DNA from: Acidobacteriota bacterium
Lineage (GTDB): Bacteria; Acidobacteriota; Terriglobia; Bryobacterales; UBA6623
Reading direction: 5' to 3'
Length of the DNA stretch: 64,000 bases
NCBI GenBank assembly: GCA_016125275.1
Contig: WGMB01000003.1
Span: 1,219,896 to 1,283,895, forward strand
Positions within the stretch are counted from its first letter, which is position 1; each line of letters opens with the position of its first letter. Both the position numbers and the translations under genes were made by a program. This document shows positions 54,279 through 62,840 of the stretch, in pieces. A model generated the notes under the pieces. The model was not told the origin of the DNA. It saw nothing but the letters and a program-made list of their open reading frames with translations, and ran no database searches.

Positions 54279-54290
54279 GTTCGGAAGAGA

Positions 54291-55619
54291 TTACAGAACG
54301 CTCTCGGTCCAGCCCTCGATCGTCGCACGCATGTGCTCGAGGAACTTGGCCGCCAGGGCGCCGTCGATGAGCCGGTGGTCGATCGTCAGCGTCGCGTAGC
54401 AGATGGAGCGGATCGCGATGGCGTCGCCCACCACCACCGGCGCCTTGTGCAGGGCGCCCAGGCCCAGCAGCGCGGAGTTAGGCTGATTGATCGCCGGCGT
54501 GGCGAAGACCGAGCCGTAGGAGCCGTAGTTGGAGATCGAGAAGCTCGACTCCTTGAGCTCGTCGGGCTTGAGCTGCTTCTTGCGCGAGCGGTCCGCCAAG
54601 TCGTTGAGGGCCTTCTGCAGGCCGACGATCGACAGGTTGTCGGCCTGCTTGATCACCGGCACCATCAAGCCCCAATCCAGCGCCACGGCGATGCCGAGGT
54701 TGATGTCGCGGTGGTAAATGATGTCGTCGCCGTCGAGCGACGCGTTCACCATCGGGAACTCCTTGAGAGCCGCCGCCGCCGCCTTCATGAAGAACGGCAT
54801 GAAGGTGAGCTTGATGCCGTTCTGCTCGAGGAACTTGTCCTTGGCCGCCGCTCGCGCCTTGACGATCGCCGTGCAGTCGAACTGGTGCACCATCGACACG
54901 TGCGGCGCGGTGTGGTGCATGGAGCGCACCATGTGCTCGGCGATGCGCTTGCGCATGGTCGAGAGCGGCTCGGCGTAGTAGTCGCCGAAGCGCGAATCCG
55001 GCGCCGCCGGGAAGGGGTTGTAGCCCCCGGCCGGAGCCGCGGGAGCAGCCGCGGCCGCCGCCGGAGCGGGTGCGGCGGGAGCAGCAGGCGCAGCCGCCGG
55101 AGCCGGCTTGGGCGCGGGCGCGGCGGCGGGAGCCGGAGCGGCTTTGGGCGCCGCCAGATGCGCTTCCAGGTCCTTCTTGGTGATGCGTCCGCCGGGGCCG
55201 GAGCCGGACACCTGGCTCAGGTCGATGCCCTCTTCGCGCGCCATGCGGCGCACCAGCGGCGACGAGCGCACGGCTTCGCCGGAGGCTTCCTCGGCCGCCG
55301 CGGCAGGCTTCTCTTCTTCCTGGGCCGCGGCCTCTTCCGCCGGAGCCTCGGCCTTTTCGGCCTTGGCGGGCTTGGACGCCGCGCCGCCTTCGGCGATGCG
55401 CGCGATCACCTTGTTGATCTCGACGACCGAGCCTTCCTCGGCCAAAATCTCTTCCAGCGTGCCCGAAACCGGCGACGGCACCTCGGAGTCCACCTTGTCG
55501 GTCGAGATCTCCAGCAGAGCCTCGTCGCGCTCCACTTGGTCGCCGACCTGCTTCAGCCAGCGCGTAATCGTACCTTCCACAATGCTTTCGCCCATCTGGG
55601 GCATCAAGACGTCGCTCAT
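54291..55619 (-). CDS. Dihydrolipoamide acyltransferase (E2) of a 2-oxoacid dehydrogenase complex
   Basis: A 442-residue E2 with one lipoyl domain (about 1-75; lipoylated K42 in STDKVDSEV), an acidic Ala/Glu/Lys linker, a peripheral-subunit-binding domain (SPLVRRMAREEGIDLSQVSGSGPGGRITKKD), an Ala/Pro-rich linker and the catalytic domain (active-site DHRLIDGA near the C-terminus). One lipoyl domain and the sequence suggest a succinyl- or branched-chain-type E2 rather than the multi-domain pyruvate E2. E1 is not encoded here. The start overlaps the lipB stop by 4 bases and so is in the lpdA-lipB-E2 operon. Confidence 0.93.
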   Translation of the reverse strand: MSDVLMPQMGESIVEGTITRWLKQVGDQVERDEALLEISTDKVDSEVPSPVSGTLEEILAEEGSVVEINKVIARIAEGGAASKPAKAEKAEAPAEEAAAQEEEKPAAAAEEASGEAVRSSPLVRRMAREEGIDLSQVSGSGPGGRITKKDLEAHLAAPKAAPAPAAAPAPKPAPAAAPAAPAAPAPAAAAAAPAAPAGGYNPFPAAPDSRFGDYYAEPLSTMRKRIAEHMVRSMHHTAPHVSMVHQFDCTAIVKARAAAKDKFLEQNGIKLTFMPFFMKAAAAALKEFPMVNASLDGDDIIYHRDINLGIAVALDWGLMVPVIKQADNLSIVGLQKALNDLADRSRKKQLKPDELKESSFSISNYGSYGSVFATPAINQPNSALLGLGALHKAPVVVGDAIAIRSICYATLTIDHRLIDGALAAKFLEHMRATIEGWTESVL

Positions 55620-56356
55620 GGTCGTGCTTCTCCCTGCTCGGCCGCCTGCATCGTGTGGCCGAATACTTCACCAAAATGCCCGAGAATCCGGGCCCGAATC
55701 TCGTCGCGCGGCGGCGCCTCGCCCAGCAGCCTCTCCAAGGAGGTCACCGGCCGCGTCAGCCCGCACGGAATGATGTGATCGAAATAGCTCAAGTCGGTGT
55801 CGACGTTGAGCGCAAAGCCGTGGGAGGTCACCCAGCGGCTCAAGTGGACTCCCATCGCCGCTACCTTCGCGCCCTCCACCCAGACGCCCGTCGCCCCCGC
55901 TTCGCGCTCCCCGCGCAGGCCGTAGTCGGCCAAGGTGCGGATCAGGACCTCTTCGAGCGCGCGCATGTAGGCCGACACATCGCGCTTCCAGTGCTTCAGA
56001 TCGAGCAAAGGATAGCCGACGAGTTGGCCCGGCCCGTGGTAGGTGACGTCGCCGCCACGGTCGGTCTCTTCCAGGGCCACGCCCAGGGCGGCCAGCCGCT
56101 CCGGCGAGGCGAGGATGTTCGACTCATGGGCGTTGCGGCCGAGCGTGACCACGTGCGGATGTTCGACGAACAGCAGCACGTCGGCGTCGGCGCCGGCCTT
56201 CAGGCGCTCGGTGTGCTCGAGCTGCACGCGCCACGCCTCGGCGTAGCCCAGCCGCCCCAGATCCCGCCACTCGCACACCCGGCCCGGCGTGGCCGGAATC
56301 GCCGGCGGCGTGCCGCGCGGGGCTTGGCTGGGTGCGGCGTGGGCGGCGGCGGTCAT
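55616..56356 (-). CDS. lipB: Octanoyltransferase (lipoate-protein ligase B)
   Basis: A 246-residue enzyme that moves octanoyl from acyl carrier protein to the lipoyl-domain lysine. The RGG-type strand is ETDRGGDVTYHGPGQLVGYPLL, the catalytic lysine K164 is in EGAKVAAMGV, and the thioester-forming C198 is in IIPCGLTRPVTSL. The ATG at 56356 lies 5 bases after the lpdA stop, and the lipB stop overlaps the E2 start by 4 bases. Thus the lipoylating enzyme is translated between the E3 and E2 subunits it serves. The lipA gene is not in the window. Confidence 0.93.
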   Translation of the reverse strand: MTAAAHAAPSQAPRGTPPAIPATPGRVCEWRDLGRLGYAEAWRVQLEHTERLKAGADADVLLFVEHPHVVTLGRNAHESNILASPERLAALGVALEETDRGGDVTYHGPGQLVGYPLLDLKHWKRDVSAYMRALEEVLIRTLADYGLRGEREAGATGVWVEGAKVAAMGVHLSRWVTSHGFALNVDTDLSYFDHIIPCGLTRPVTSLERLLGEAPPRDEIRARILGHFGEVFGHTMQAAEQGEARP

Positions 56357-56361
56357 CGGTT

Positions 56362-57756
56362 TCAGCCGTTGATCTGCAGCCCGGATACGGCGTTGAAGGC
56401 GTCCTGCATCGCCTCGGGCAGGGTCGGATGCGCGTGGATGGCCTGCGTCATGGTCTCCACGGTCGCCTCGGCCTGCATGGCGGCGACGGCCTCGGCGATC
56501 AACTCGGTCACCAGCGGACCGATCATGTGTACGCCCAGGATCTCGCCGTACTTGGCGTCGGTGACGACTTTGATGAAGCCGCCGTGCGAGCCCAGGATCG
56601 TCGCCTTGGAGTTGCCCGCGAACGGGAATTTGCCGATTTTGACGTCGTAACCGGCCTCGCGCGCCTTCTTCTCCGTCAGGCCCACGCTGGCGACCTGCGG
56701 CTCGCAATAGGTGGCGTTCGGGTTGAGCAGATAGTTGATCGGCTCGGGGTTCTTGCCGGCGATATGCGCCACGGCGATCAGCCCTTCCATCGACGCCGTG
56801 TGCGCGAGCTGCGGCGCGCCGAGCACGATGTCGCCGATGGCGTACATGTTGGGCTCGGTGGTCCGCATCAGCCCGTCGGTCTTGATGAAGCCTCGCTCGG
56901 CTACGATCTTGGTGTTTTCCAGGCCGATATTCTCGGTGTTCGGCGCGCGCCCCACGGCCACCAGCAGCTTTTCGACCTCGAGCTTCTGCGGCTTGCCGTC
57001 GGGGCCCTGGTAGGTCAGCTTGACGCCCTTCTTGGTCTTCTCGATCTTGTCGACCTTGGTGTCGACGTGGATCTTGACGCCCTTCTTCTCGAAGATCTTC
57101 TTGATCTCCTTGGAGACGTCGTCGTCCTCGGGCGGCAGCACTTTCGGCAGCATCTCGAAGACGGTGACGTCGGAGCCGAAGGTGTTGTAGACCGAGGCGA
57201 ACTCCATGCCCACCGCGCCGGCGCCGATCACGGCCAGCGAGGCCGGAACCTTGGCCATGTCGAGAATCTCGATGTTGGTCAGGATCTTCTCGGGGTCGGG
57301 CTCCAGACCGGGCAGCATGCGGGCGCGCGAGCCGGAGGCGACGATGATGTTCTTGGCCGACAGGACCTTCTTGCCGCCGGGCCCATCCACCTCGATCTTG
57401 CCGCCGCCGAGCAGCTTGCCGTAGCCGGGGATGTGGTCGACCTTGTTCTTCTTGAACAGCATGCCGATGCCGCCAGCGTGCTTGTCGACGATTTTCTGCT
57501 TCTCCTCGCGCATCTTGCCCATGTCGAGGGTTACCCCGCCATGGTTGATGCCGATGCTGGCGCTGGTCTTGAAGTGCTCGTAGACGTCGGCGTAGTGCAG
57601 ATAGGCCTTGGTCGGAATACAACCGACATGCAGGCAGGTGCCGCCGAGCTTCGGGTCTTTTTCGATGCAGCCGACCTTGAGGCCGTACTGGCCGGCGCGG
57701 ATGGCGGCAACATACCCGCCGGGGCCGCTACCCAGGATGAGAACGTCGTAGTCCAT
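56362..57756 (-). CDS. lpdA: Dihydrolipoyl dehydrogenase (E3)
   Basis: A 464-residue flavoprotein that reoxidises dihydrolipoyl groups with NAD. The FAD Rossmann motif is ILGSGPGGYVAAIRAGQYG, the redox disulfide is C41/C46 in GGTCLHVGCIPTK, the NAD Rossmann motif is VIGAGAVGMEF, and the dimer-interface His-Glu pair is in HAHPTLPEAMQDA. TNIGLEN and DIVLGAPQLAHTA are also typical. It is the first gene of the lpdA-lipB-E2 operon. On the minus strand a TACACT hexamer (57777-57772) ends 15 bases before the ATG. Confidence 0.96.
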   Translation of the reverse strand: MDYDVLILGSGPGGYVAAIRAGQYGLKVGCIEKDPKLGGTCLHVGCIPTKAYLHYADVYEHFKTSASIGINHGGVTLDMGKMREEKQKIVDKHAGGIGMLFKKNKVDHIPGYGKLLGGGKIEVDGPGGKKVLSAKNIIVASGSRARMLPGLEPDPEKILTNIEILDMAKVPASLAVIGAGAVGMEFASVYNTFGSDVTVFEMLPKVLPPEDDDVSKEIKKIFEKKGVKIHVDTKVDKIEKTKKGVKLTYQGPDGKPQKLEVEKLLVAVGRAPNTENIGLENTKIVAERGFIKTDGLMRTTEPNMYAIGDIVLGAPQLAHTASMEGLIAVAHIAGKNPEPINYLLNPNATYCEPQVASVGLTEKKAREAGYDVKIGKFPFAGNSKATILGSHGGFIKVVTDAKYGEILGVHMIGPLVTELIAEAVAAMQAEATVETMTQAIHAHPTLPEAMQDAFNAVSGLQING

Positions 57757-57771
57757 AGAAGCGAAGCTCTC

Positions 57772-57777
57772 AGTGTA
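57772..57777 (-). promoter_or_regulatory. Candidate -10 TACACT for lpdA
   Basis: On the minus strand TACACT ends 15 bases upstream of the ATG at 57756. No clear -35 is visible. The region is shared with the divergent HicB-like gene. Confidence 0.35.
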
Positions 57778-57861
57778 TCAACGGGAAGGGACCACGGGTC
57801 AGCCTCGGGGGTCCGGGTTGCGCGGCGGGGCGGTCCGGGCTGCTGTATTCTGAGGGCGGGC

Positions 57862-58089
57862 ATGCCGACCTCCACCGTGACTCTCGCCGTCCGTCTGGAG
57901 GCCCGCGTTCGACGCGCGGGCGCGCTTTGGGTGGCAGCCTGTCCGCCCTTGGACGTGGTGACGCAAGCCGATACGCAGCCGGAAGCGCTGGCCGCCCTGC
58001 GGGAAGCCGTGGAAGCGTGGTTCGAATCGTGCGTGGAGCGCGGAGTGCTGGACGCGGCCCTCCGCGAGGCGGGCTTCGCGCCATCGTAG
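57862..58089 (+). CDS. HicB-like (UPF0150-type) small protein, no HicA partner
   Basis: A 75-residue protein with the HicB-type partial RNase-H-like fold: TLAVRLEARVRRAGALWVAACPPLDVVTQADTQPEALAALREAVEAWFES. The WVA.CP.LDV.TQGDT..EA pattern marks HicB and its stand-alone relatives. No DNA-binding domain follows the fold and no HicA-like dsRBD gene lies on either side. ATG 57862 has GAGGG 5 bases upstream and a TATTCT hexamer 10 bases before it. Either an orphan antitoxin-like regulator or a protein of another role. Confidence 0.72.
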   Translation: MPTSTVTLAVRLEARVRRAGALWVAACPPLDVVTQADTQPEALAALREAVEAWFESCVERGVLDAALREAGFAPS

Positions 58090-58187
58090 GTCTGAGCCAC
58101 GCAGAGTCAGAGCCGAGGGCCGCAAACGGACCTAGGCGAGACCGGCGCGCGGTGGAAGAAATCGACGGCCGGTGCTAGCCTTGCCGC

Positions 58188-59162
58188 ATGCCGCCCACCG
58201 AAGATCCCGATGCTATTTCAAAAACGCCTCCCGAGCCGCCCGCGCCGCTCGCCTTCGACCGTCCCGCATTCCACCAACAAGCCGCCCCGGAATTCGCCTG
58301 CGCTTTGTGCGGCGCGGGCCTGACGGGCCAGTATTACCAAGCCAACGGCGCCCCGGTTTGCTCGGACTGCCGTTGGAAGGCCGAGCACGAGTCCGGGCCT
58401 CCCCAGGCCGGTCGGGTCGGACGCTTCGGCAAAGCCGCGCTCTACGGTCTGGGAGCCGCCGCGGCCGGGACCCTCGTTTATTTCCTGGTGCTGTGGGGAA
58501 CAGGTTATGAGATTGGATTGATCGCCATTCTGGTCGGGTGGATGGTCGGTAAGGCCGTCTTCAGCGGCTCCGGAGGAGTCGGCGGCAGGGCCTATCAACT
58601 CTTGGCCATGGGGCTCACCTATGTCTCCATCTGCGCCAGCTACGCGCCCATGGTGGTGCAAGGGCTGCGGGAGGCGCAGGCCGCCGAAACGACTGCCGGG
58701 GCCGGGGCGCCCGAAGGCGCCGACGCGGCGCAAGGGAGCTCGAGCGTGACCAGGTCCGGCTCCACGGAGAGTTTCGTGCGCATGGCGCCCAACGGCGAGC
58801 CGGATTCGCAGCCGCTGACGCAAGAAGAGATGCAGGCCGCTCTGCCATTGCCCGACGACCCGGAGCAGATGCAGCCGGGCCAAACCTACAAGGTCGATTT
58901 GGCTTCGTCGGAGGAAGAGTTGTCGCCGGCGCTGTCGCTGGTTGTCTTCACCGTCGTGGTGGCGGTGATCGCCTTGGCGGCGCCGTTCCTGGGCGGCCTC
59001 GAAAACATCTTCGGCCTGTTCATCATCGCCTTCGGACTGTTCGAGGCCTGGAAGCATGCGGCCCGGCCGGCGATCCTCTTCGAGGGGCCCTTCTCGGCCG
59101 GCGCGGCGGAAGCAACCCGGGCCCCGGCGCTGCCGGAAGCGGCGGAAGCGCATGGCGAGTAG
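58188..59162 (+). CDS. Zinc-ribbon multi-pass membrane protein
   Basis: A 324-residue protein with an N-terminal zinc-ribbon (C38-A-L-C41 ... C58-S-D-C61, around LTGQYYQANGAPVCSDCRW), then membrane segments at about 88-110 (ALYGLGAAAAGTLVYFLVLW), 116-130, 142-160, and two near 250-290 separated by a long acidic loop. No family recognised. Its stop overlaps the start of the M50 protease gene by 11 bases, which also encodes an N-terminal zinc ribbon, so the two are coupled and probably function together. Confidence 0.8.
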   Translation: MPPTEDPDAISKTPPEPPAPLAFDRPAFHQQAAPEFACALCGAGLTGQYYQANGAPVCSDCRWKAEHESGPPQAGRVGRFGKAALYGLGAAAAGTLVYFLVLWGTGYEIGLIAILVGWMVGKAVFSGSGGVGGRAYQLLAMGLTYVSICASYAPMVVQGLREAQAAETTAGAGAPEGADAAQGSSSVTRSGSTESFVRMAPNGEPDSQPLTQEEMQAALPLPDDPEQMQPGQTYKVDLASSEEELSPALSLVVFTVVVAVIALAAPFLGGLENIFGLFIIAFGLFEAWKHAARPAILFEGPFSAGAAEATRAPALPEAAEAHGE

Positions 59163-60201
59163 CGCGGACGTCCGCTCCCCCGCCCCCGGAGCGTCCCACT
59201 GCCCCGCCTGCGGGTGCGAGTCTCCCGCGGCCCGCCTGCTGTGCCCGCGCTGCGGTGCGCTGCTGCACCGCCGTCGGCTGGAGGAGTTGGCGGCGCAGGC
59301 GACCCAAGCGGAAGCCGCGGACCGCTGGGGCGAGGCCGCCGGCCTCTGGCGCGAGGCGCTGGCGCTGCTCCCGCCGGGCTCCCAACAGCATCAGGACGTG
59401 GGCCGCCGCGCCGCCGAGGCCGCCCGCAAAGCGCCGGCGAGCCTGCTGGACCAGCCCCCGGGCGGCGCCGGCAAGATGCCGAAGATTCTGGGCAGCCTGG
59501 GCGCGGTCGGCGTCGCGCTGTGGAAGCTCAAGTTCGTAGCCGTCTTTCTGCTGACCAAGGCCAAGTTCCTGCTGCTGGGGCTGAGCAAGGGCGGCACGCT
59601 GCTGACGATGCTGCTGTCGTTCGGCGTCTACTGGGCGGCTTTTGGGTGGTGGTTCGCGGCGGGGCTGGTGATCTCGATCTACATCCACGAGATGGGCCAC
59701 GTGGCGGCGCTGCGCCGTCTGGGCGTCAAGGCGTCCGCGCCGATGTTCGTGCCCGGGCTGGGCGCGGTGATCCGGCTGCGGGAAGCTCCGGCGGACTCCC
59801 TGGAAGACGCCGAAGTGGGCTTGGCGGGGCCGATCTGGGGGCTGGGGGCTGCCGCGGCCTGCTGGGCGGTCTTCCTCGCCACGGGTTCGGGCGCCTGGGG
59901 AGCGATCGCCAAGCTGGGCGCTTGGATCAACCTGTTCAATCTGCTGCCGTTCTGGCAGTTGGATGGCGCGCGGGGCTTTCGCGCCCTCGACCGGCAACAG
60001 CGCTGGCTGGCGGCGGCCTTCGTGGTCTGCGCCTTCGTGCTCAGCGGCGAGGGGATGCTGCTGCTGATCGCCGCCGTCGGCGCCTGGAACGCCTGGCGGA
60101 GTGACGCGACGACGCCGAACTGGCGCATCCTGGCGACGTACTTGGGGCTGATCGCGGCGCTGAGCTGGCTGGCGGTGCGGGTCGTCCCGATGCCGACCTA
60201 G
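59152..60201 (+). CDS. M50-family site-2-type intramembrane protease with N-terminal zinc ribbon
   Basis: A 349-residue protein from ATG 59152, overlapping the preceding gene. A zinc ribbon comes first (C17-P-A-C20, C31-P-R-C34), then a charged helical stretch (about 40-100) and membrane helices carrying the metalloprotease motif HEMGH (179-183). The LDG-type motif NLFNLLPFWQLDGARGFRAL supplies the third ligand Asp. M50 enzymes cleave membrane-spanning substrates such as anti-sigma factors. The ribbon could bind a protein partner or nucleic acid on the cytoplasmic side. Substrate is unknown. Confidence 0.85.
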   Translation: MASSADVRSPAPGASHCPACGCESPAARLLCPRCGALLHRRRLEELAAQATQAEAADRWGEAAGLWREALALLPPGSQQHQDVGRRAAEAARKAPASLLDQPPGGAGKMPKILGSLGAVGVALWKLKFVAVFLLTKAKFLLLGLSKGGTLLTMLLSFGVYWAAFGWWFAAGLVISIYIHEMGHVAALRRLGVKASAPMFVPGLGAVIRLREAPADSLEDAEVGLAGPIWGLGAAAACWAVFLATGSGAWGAIAKLGAWINLFNLLPFWQLDGARGFRALDRQQRWLAAAFVVCAFVLSGEGMLLLIAAVGAWNAWRSDATTPNWRILATYLGLIAALSWLAVRVVPMPT

Positions 60202-60210
60202 CCGAGAGCG

Positions 60211-60630
60211 CTACTTGTCCTGCGCGGTGTCGGCGCTGCTGACCCCACGGACCTTGGGCTTGGGCGTGGAGTCCGGCTTGGGGGCCGGCGGCGCGTCGAG
60301 CGAATGGACGGCGCGGTGCGGCTCGGGGGTCTTGGCGCTGCCCTTGATCTCTTTGAGCCGCTCGTCGGAGGCGCCGGCGTGCCGCAGCGCCCGTCTCTCG
60401 GACTGTAGGCGCCGCGCCTCCTTCCACATCTGCTCCTGCTCGCGGCGGGCTTGCAGCTTCTGGACGCCGGAGGAGCGCCGCCGCAACTGCTTGGCCGCGC
60501 GCTTGTTGCGCTCCTTAGCGGCGGCGACCTGCGCCTTGTCAGAGGACTTCTGGCCCGCCGCAGCGAACGAAGGCCCCAGCAGGGCCGCCCCCAACAGCAA
60601 CAGGCAGGAAAGCAATCCGGCGCGGGTCAT
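60211..60630 (-). CDS. Small basic exported protein, unknown function
   Basis: A 139-residue protein with a signal peptide (MTRAGLLSCLLLLGAALLGPSFAAA). The mature part is very basic and rich in Lys, Arg and Gln (QVAAAKERNKRAAKQLRRRSS...), with a likely coiled-coil stretch QARREQEQMWKEARRLQSERR and a Pro/Lys-rich tail. No family recognised. It is convergent with the M50 gene, 9 bases away. Basic exported helical proteins of this sort are often peptidoglycan- or polyanion-associated, but that is only an inference. Confidence 0.65.
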   Translation of the reverse strand: MTRAGLLSCLLLLGAALLGPSFAAAGQKSSDKAQVAAAKERNKRAAKQLRRRSSGVQKLQARREQEQMWKEARRLQSERRALRHAGASDERLKEIKGSAKTPEPHRAVHSLDAPPAPKPDSTPKPKVRGVSSADTAQDK

Positions 60631-60707
60631 GACTCATACGGTAGCATCGCCGGACGCCCAGCCTTCGCGCATCGGGCGTCCGGCCCACTCTTCTCGGGCT
60701 TTCGCCC

Positions 60708-61628
60708 TTACTCGTGCTCGGCCAAGAAGCGCTCGGCCTCGATGGCCGCCATGCAGCCCGCTCCGGCGGCCGTGATCGCCTGGCGGTAGACCTTGTCCTG
60801 CACGTCCCCGGCGTGGAACACGCCCTCCACGTTGGTGCGGGCGCCGCCGGCGGAGACGATGTAGCCGTCCTCGTCGAGCTCGAGCTGCCCCTGGAAGATC
60901 TTCGTGTTCGGCACGTGGCCGATCGCCAGGAACAGCGCGCTGGCCGGGTAGTCCCAGGTCTTGCCGTCGACGGTCGACTTCAGCCGCACGCCGGTGACTT
61001 CCTTCTGGTCCACGTCGTACACCTTGTCGACCTCGGCGTTGGTGATCCAGTGGATCTTGGGGTTCTTGCGAGCCCTCTCCAGCATGATCTGCGAGGCGCG
61101 GAACTCTTCGCGGCGGTGCACCAGGGTGACCTTCGAGGCGAACTTCGTGAGGAACGTCGCCTCCTCCATGGCCGAATCGCCGCCGCCGACCACGACCACC
61201 GGCTGCTCGCGGAAGAAGAAGCCATCGCAGGTGGCGCACGAGCTCACGCCGTGGCCGATGAGCTTCTGCTCGGACTCAATCCCCAGCCAGCGCGCCGATG
61301 CGCCGGTCGCCACGATCAGCGCCTCGGTCTGGATCTCCTCGCCGCTCACCCACAGGGTGAAAGGACGGTGCGACAGATCGACCTTTTCGACGTTGCCGCC
61401 CTTGTACTCGGCCCCAAAGCGCTGGGCCTGCTTCTTCATGTTCTGGACCAGATCAGGGCCCATGATCGGGTCGGGGAAGCCCGGGAAGTTCTCCACGTCG
61501 GTCGTGATCGAGAGCTGCCCGCCAGCCTCCAGGCCCTCGATGACGAGCGGCTCCAGGTTGGCCCGGGAGGTGTAGATCGCGGCCGTGTTGCCGGCGCACC
61601 CGGACCCAATGATGACGACTTTGCGCAT
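60708..61628 (-). CDS. trxB: Thioredoxin reductase
   Basis: A 306-residue NADPH-dependent flavoprotein that keeps thioredoxin reduced. FAD motif VVIIGSGCAGNTAAIYTSRANLEP, redox CATC (C131-C134 in VSSCATCDGFFF), NADPH motif VVVVGGGDSAMEEATFL, and the C-terminal flavin motif GVFHAGDVQDKVYRQAITAAGAGCMAA. A clear AAGGAG ribosome site precedes the ATG at 61628. Could supply the thioredoxin needed by the thioredoxin-type ArsC encoded 11 kb upstream. Confidence 0.95.
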   Translation of the reverse strand: MRKVVIIGSGCAGNTAAIYTSRANLEPLVIEGLEAGGQLSITTDVENFPGFPDPIMGPDLVQNMKKQAQRFGAEYKGGNVEKVDLSHRPFTLWVSGEEIQTEALIVATGASARWLGIESEQKLIGHGVSSCATCDGFFFREQPVVVVGGGDSAMEEATFLTKFASKVTLVHRREEFRASQIMLERARKNPKIHWITNAEVDKVYDVDQKEVTGVRLKSTVDGKTWDYPASALFLAIGHVPNTKIFQGQLELDEDGYIVSAGGARTNVEGVFHAGDVQDKVYRQAITAAGAGCMAAIEAERFLAEHE

Positions 61629-61700
61629 CCGTGTCTTACTCCTTGCTCGAATCGAAACTTTGAATCGCCTTCTTTAGATGCACGACGGTTGCAGGGGGGC

Positions 61701-62156
61701 TCAATCGTCCTCCGCGGCGTGCTCTTCGAGATCCTCGAGGTCCACCACCTCGAGCGCGGCCTCGTGCGTCGCTTCCAGCACCACCGGGCAGGCGACGCCG
61801 GCGTCGAAGGCCTGCTTCCAGCTCGCCGCGCAGACGCACCATTGGTCGCCGGGCTGCAGGCCGGGAAAGTTGTACTGCGGCATCGGCGTCATCAGGTCGT
61901 TGCCATTGGACCGCAGAAAGGCCAGGAACTCGGCCGTGACCCGGCAGCAGACCGTGTGGGAGCCCACGTCTTGCGGGCCCGTGTTGCAGGCGCCGTCGCG
62001 GAAGAAGCCCGTCAGGGGATCTCGCGAACAGGGCTCGAGCTCGCCGCCCAGCACATTGCGCGACGACCGGCGCGAGACGACCGCGTGGCCGTTGGTCGGC
62101 CGGTGGCCGTTGACGGGAAATCCGTTACTCGACGACATCGTGTTGCTACCCAGCAT
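61701..62156 (-). CDS. DUF2237-family protein
   Basis: A 151-residue protein of the DUF2237 family: SRNVLGGELEPCSRDPLTGFFRDGACNTGPQDVGSHTVCC, MPQYNFPGLQPGDQWCVCAASWKQA and VVLEATHEAALEVVDLEDLEEHA. Several cysteines (PCS, ACN, VCC, WCVC) are conserved in the family and may bind metal or form disulfides. The role is unknown. ATG 62156 is used; ATG 62138 is an alternative. Confidence 0.87.
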   Translation of the reverse strand: MLGSNTMSSSNGFPVNGHRPTNGHAVVSRRSSRNVLGGELEPCSRDPLTGFFRDGACNTGPQDVGSHTVCCRVTAEFLAFLRSNGNDLMTPMPQYNFPGLQPGDQWCVCAASWKQAFDAGVACPVVLEATHEAALEVVDLEDLEEHAAEDD

Positions 62157-62201
62157 GCCAGATTCAGCACGCCTTCCGGCCCTCGAGCCCGGGCCGAGCC
62201 G

Positions 62202-62840
62202 TCAACGGGCGATGCGGCGTTCCGCCCATCCGAGCCCGAAATCGGCGGCCAGCGCCAGCAGCGCCGACGGAACGGCCCCTAGCAGAATCAGCCGCGCGTT
62301 GACCGTCTGCAGCCCCGTAAAGATGAACGTCCCCAGCCCGCCGGCGCCGATCAGGGCCGCAATCGTCGTCACTCCCACGCAGGTCACCGTCGCCACGCGT
62401 AGCCCGGCCAGAATCAGCGGCGCGGCCAGCGGCAGTTCCACCAGACGCAGCAACTGCCAGTCCGTCATCCCCATCGCCAGGGCCGATTCGCGCACCGAGG
62501 GGTCCACGCCGCGCACGCCCTCGTAGGCGTTGCGCAGGATGGGCAGTAGCGCGTAGAGCGTGAGCGCGATGACCGCCGAGCGCGCGCCGATGCCGCCGAT
62601 CAGCGGGATGGGGATCAGGAAGCCGAACAGCGCCAGGCTCGGAATCGTCTGCACCACGTTGGCGAAGCCCAGCGCCCAACGCTCCAGCCTCGGCCGGCGG
62701 GTGACGGCCACGCCCAGCGGAATCCCGATGGCGGCCGCGATGCCGATGGCCAACAGCGTCAGCCAAAGGTGCTCTCCGGTCCGTCGCAACAGCTCGGGGG
62801 CGTGCAGCGCCAGAAACTCGCCCAGCGGCTGAGGGTTCAT
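62202..62840 (-). CDS. Osmoprotectant ABC transporter permease (OpuBB/OpuCB-type)
   Basis: A 212-residue permease with about six hydrophobic segments. Typical motifs are HLWLTLLAIGIAAAIGIPLGVAVTRRP, VVQTIPSLALFGFLIP, ILRNAYEGVRGVDPSVRESALAMGMTDWQLLRLVELPLAAPLILAGLR (coupling loop), and GVTTIAALIGAGGLGTFIFTGLQ. The start is 4 bases inside the ATPase gene end. No substrate-binding protein gene follows; the next gene is the DUF2237 one, after a weak CGGCCC/GGGCCG hairpin (62177-62196). Confidence 0.9.
   Translation of the reverse strand: MNPQPLGEFLALHAPELLRRTGEHLWLTLLAIGIAAAIGIPLGVAVTRRPRLERWALGFANVVQTIPSLALFGFLIPIPLIGGIGARSAVIALTLYALLPILRNAYEGVRGVDPSVRESALAMGMTDWQLLRLVELPLAAPLILAGLRVATVTCVGVTTIAALIGAGGLGTFIFTGLQTVNARLILLGAVPSALLALAADFGLGWAERRIAR

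Larger units (their letters stand above)
53888..54290. other. Intergenic region between the Oar-like receptor and the E2 gene
   Basis: About 400 bases without a gene. It holds, from right to left on the minus strand: the hairpin after the E2 stop, a further inverted repeat CGGAGTA/TACTCCG (54098-54127), the tandem TTGACA pair and promoter, the LacI-like site and the ribosome-binding-site hairpin of the receptor gene. Confidence 0.75.

Noticed and set aside
53888-54290. A riboswitch in the receptor leader
   Set aside because: Only simple hairpins are visible; no known aptamer core (for example cobalamin or TPP boxes) can be recognised.
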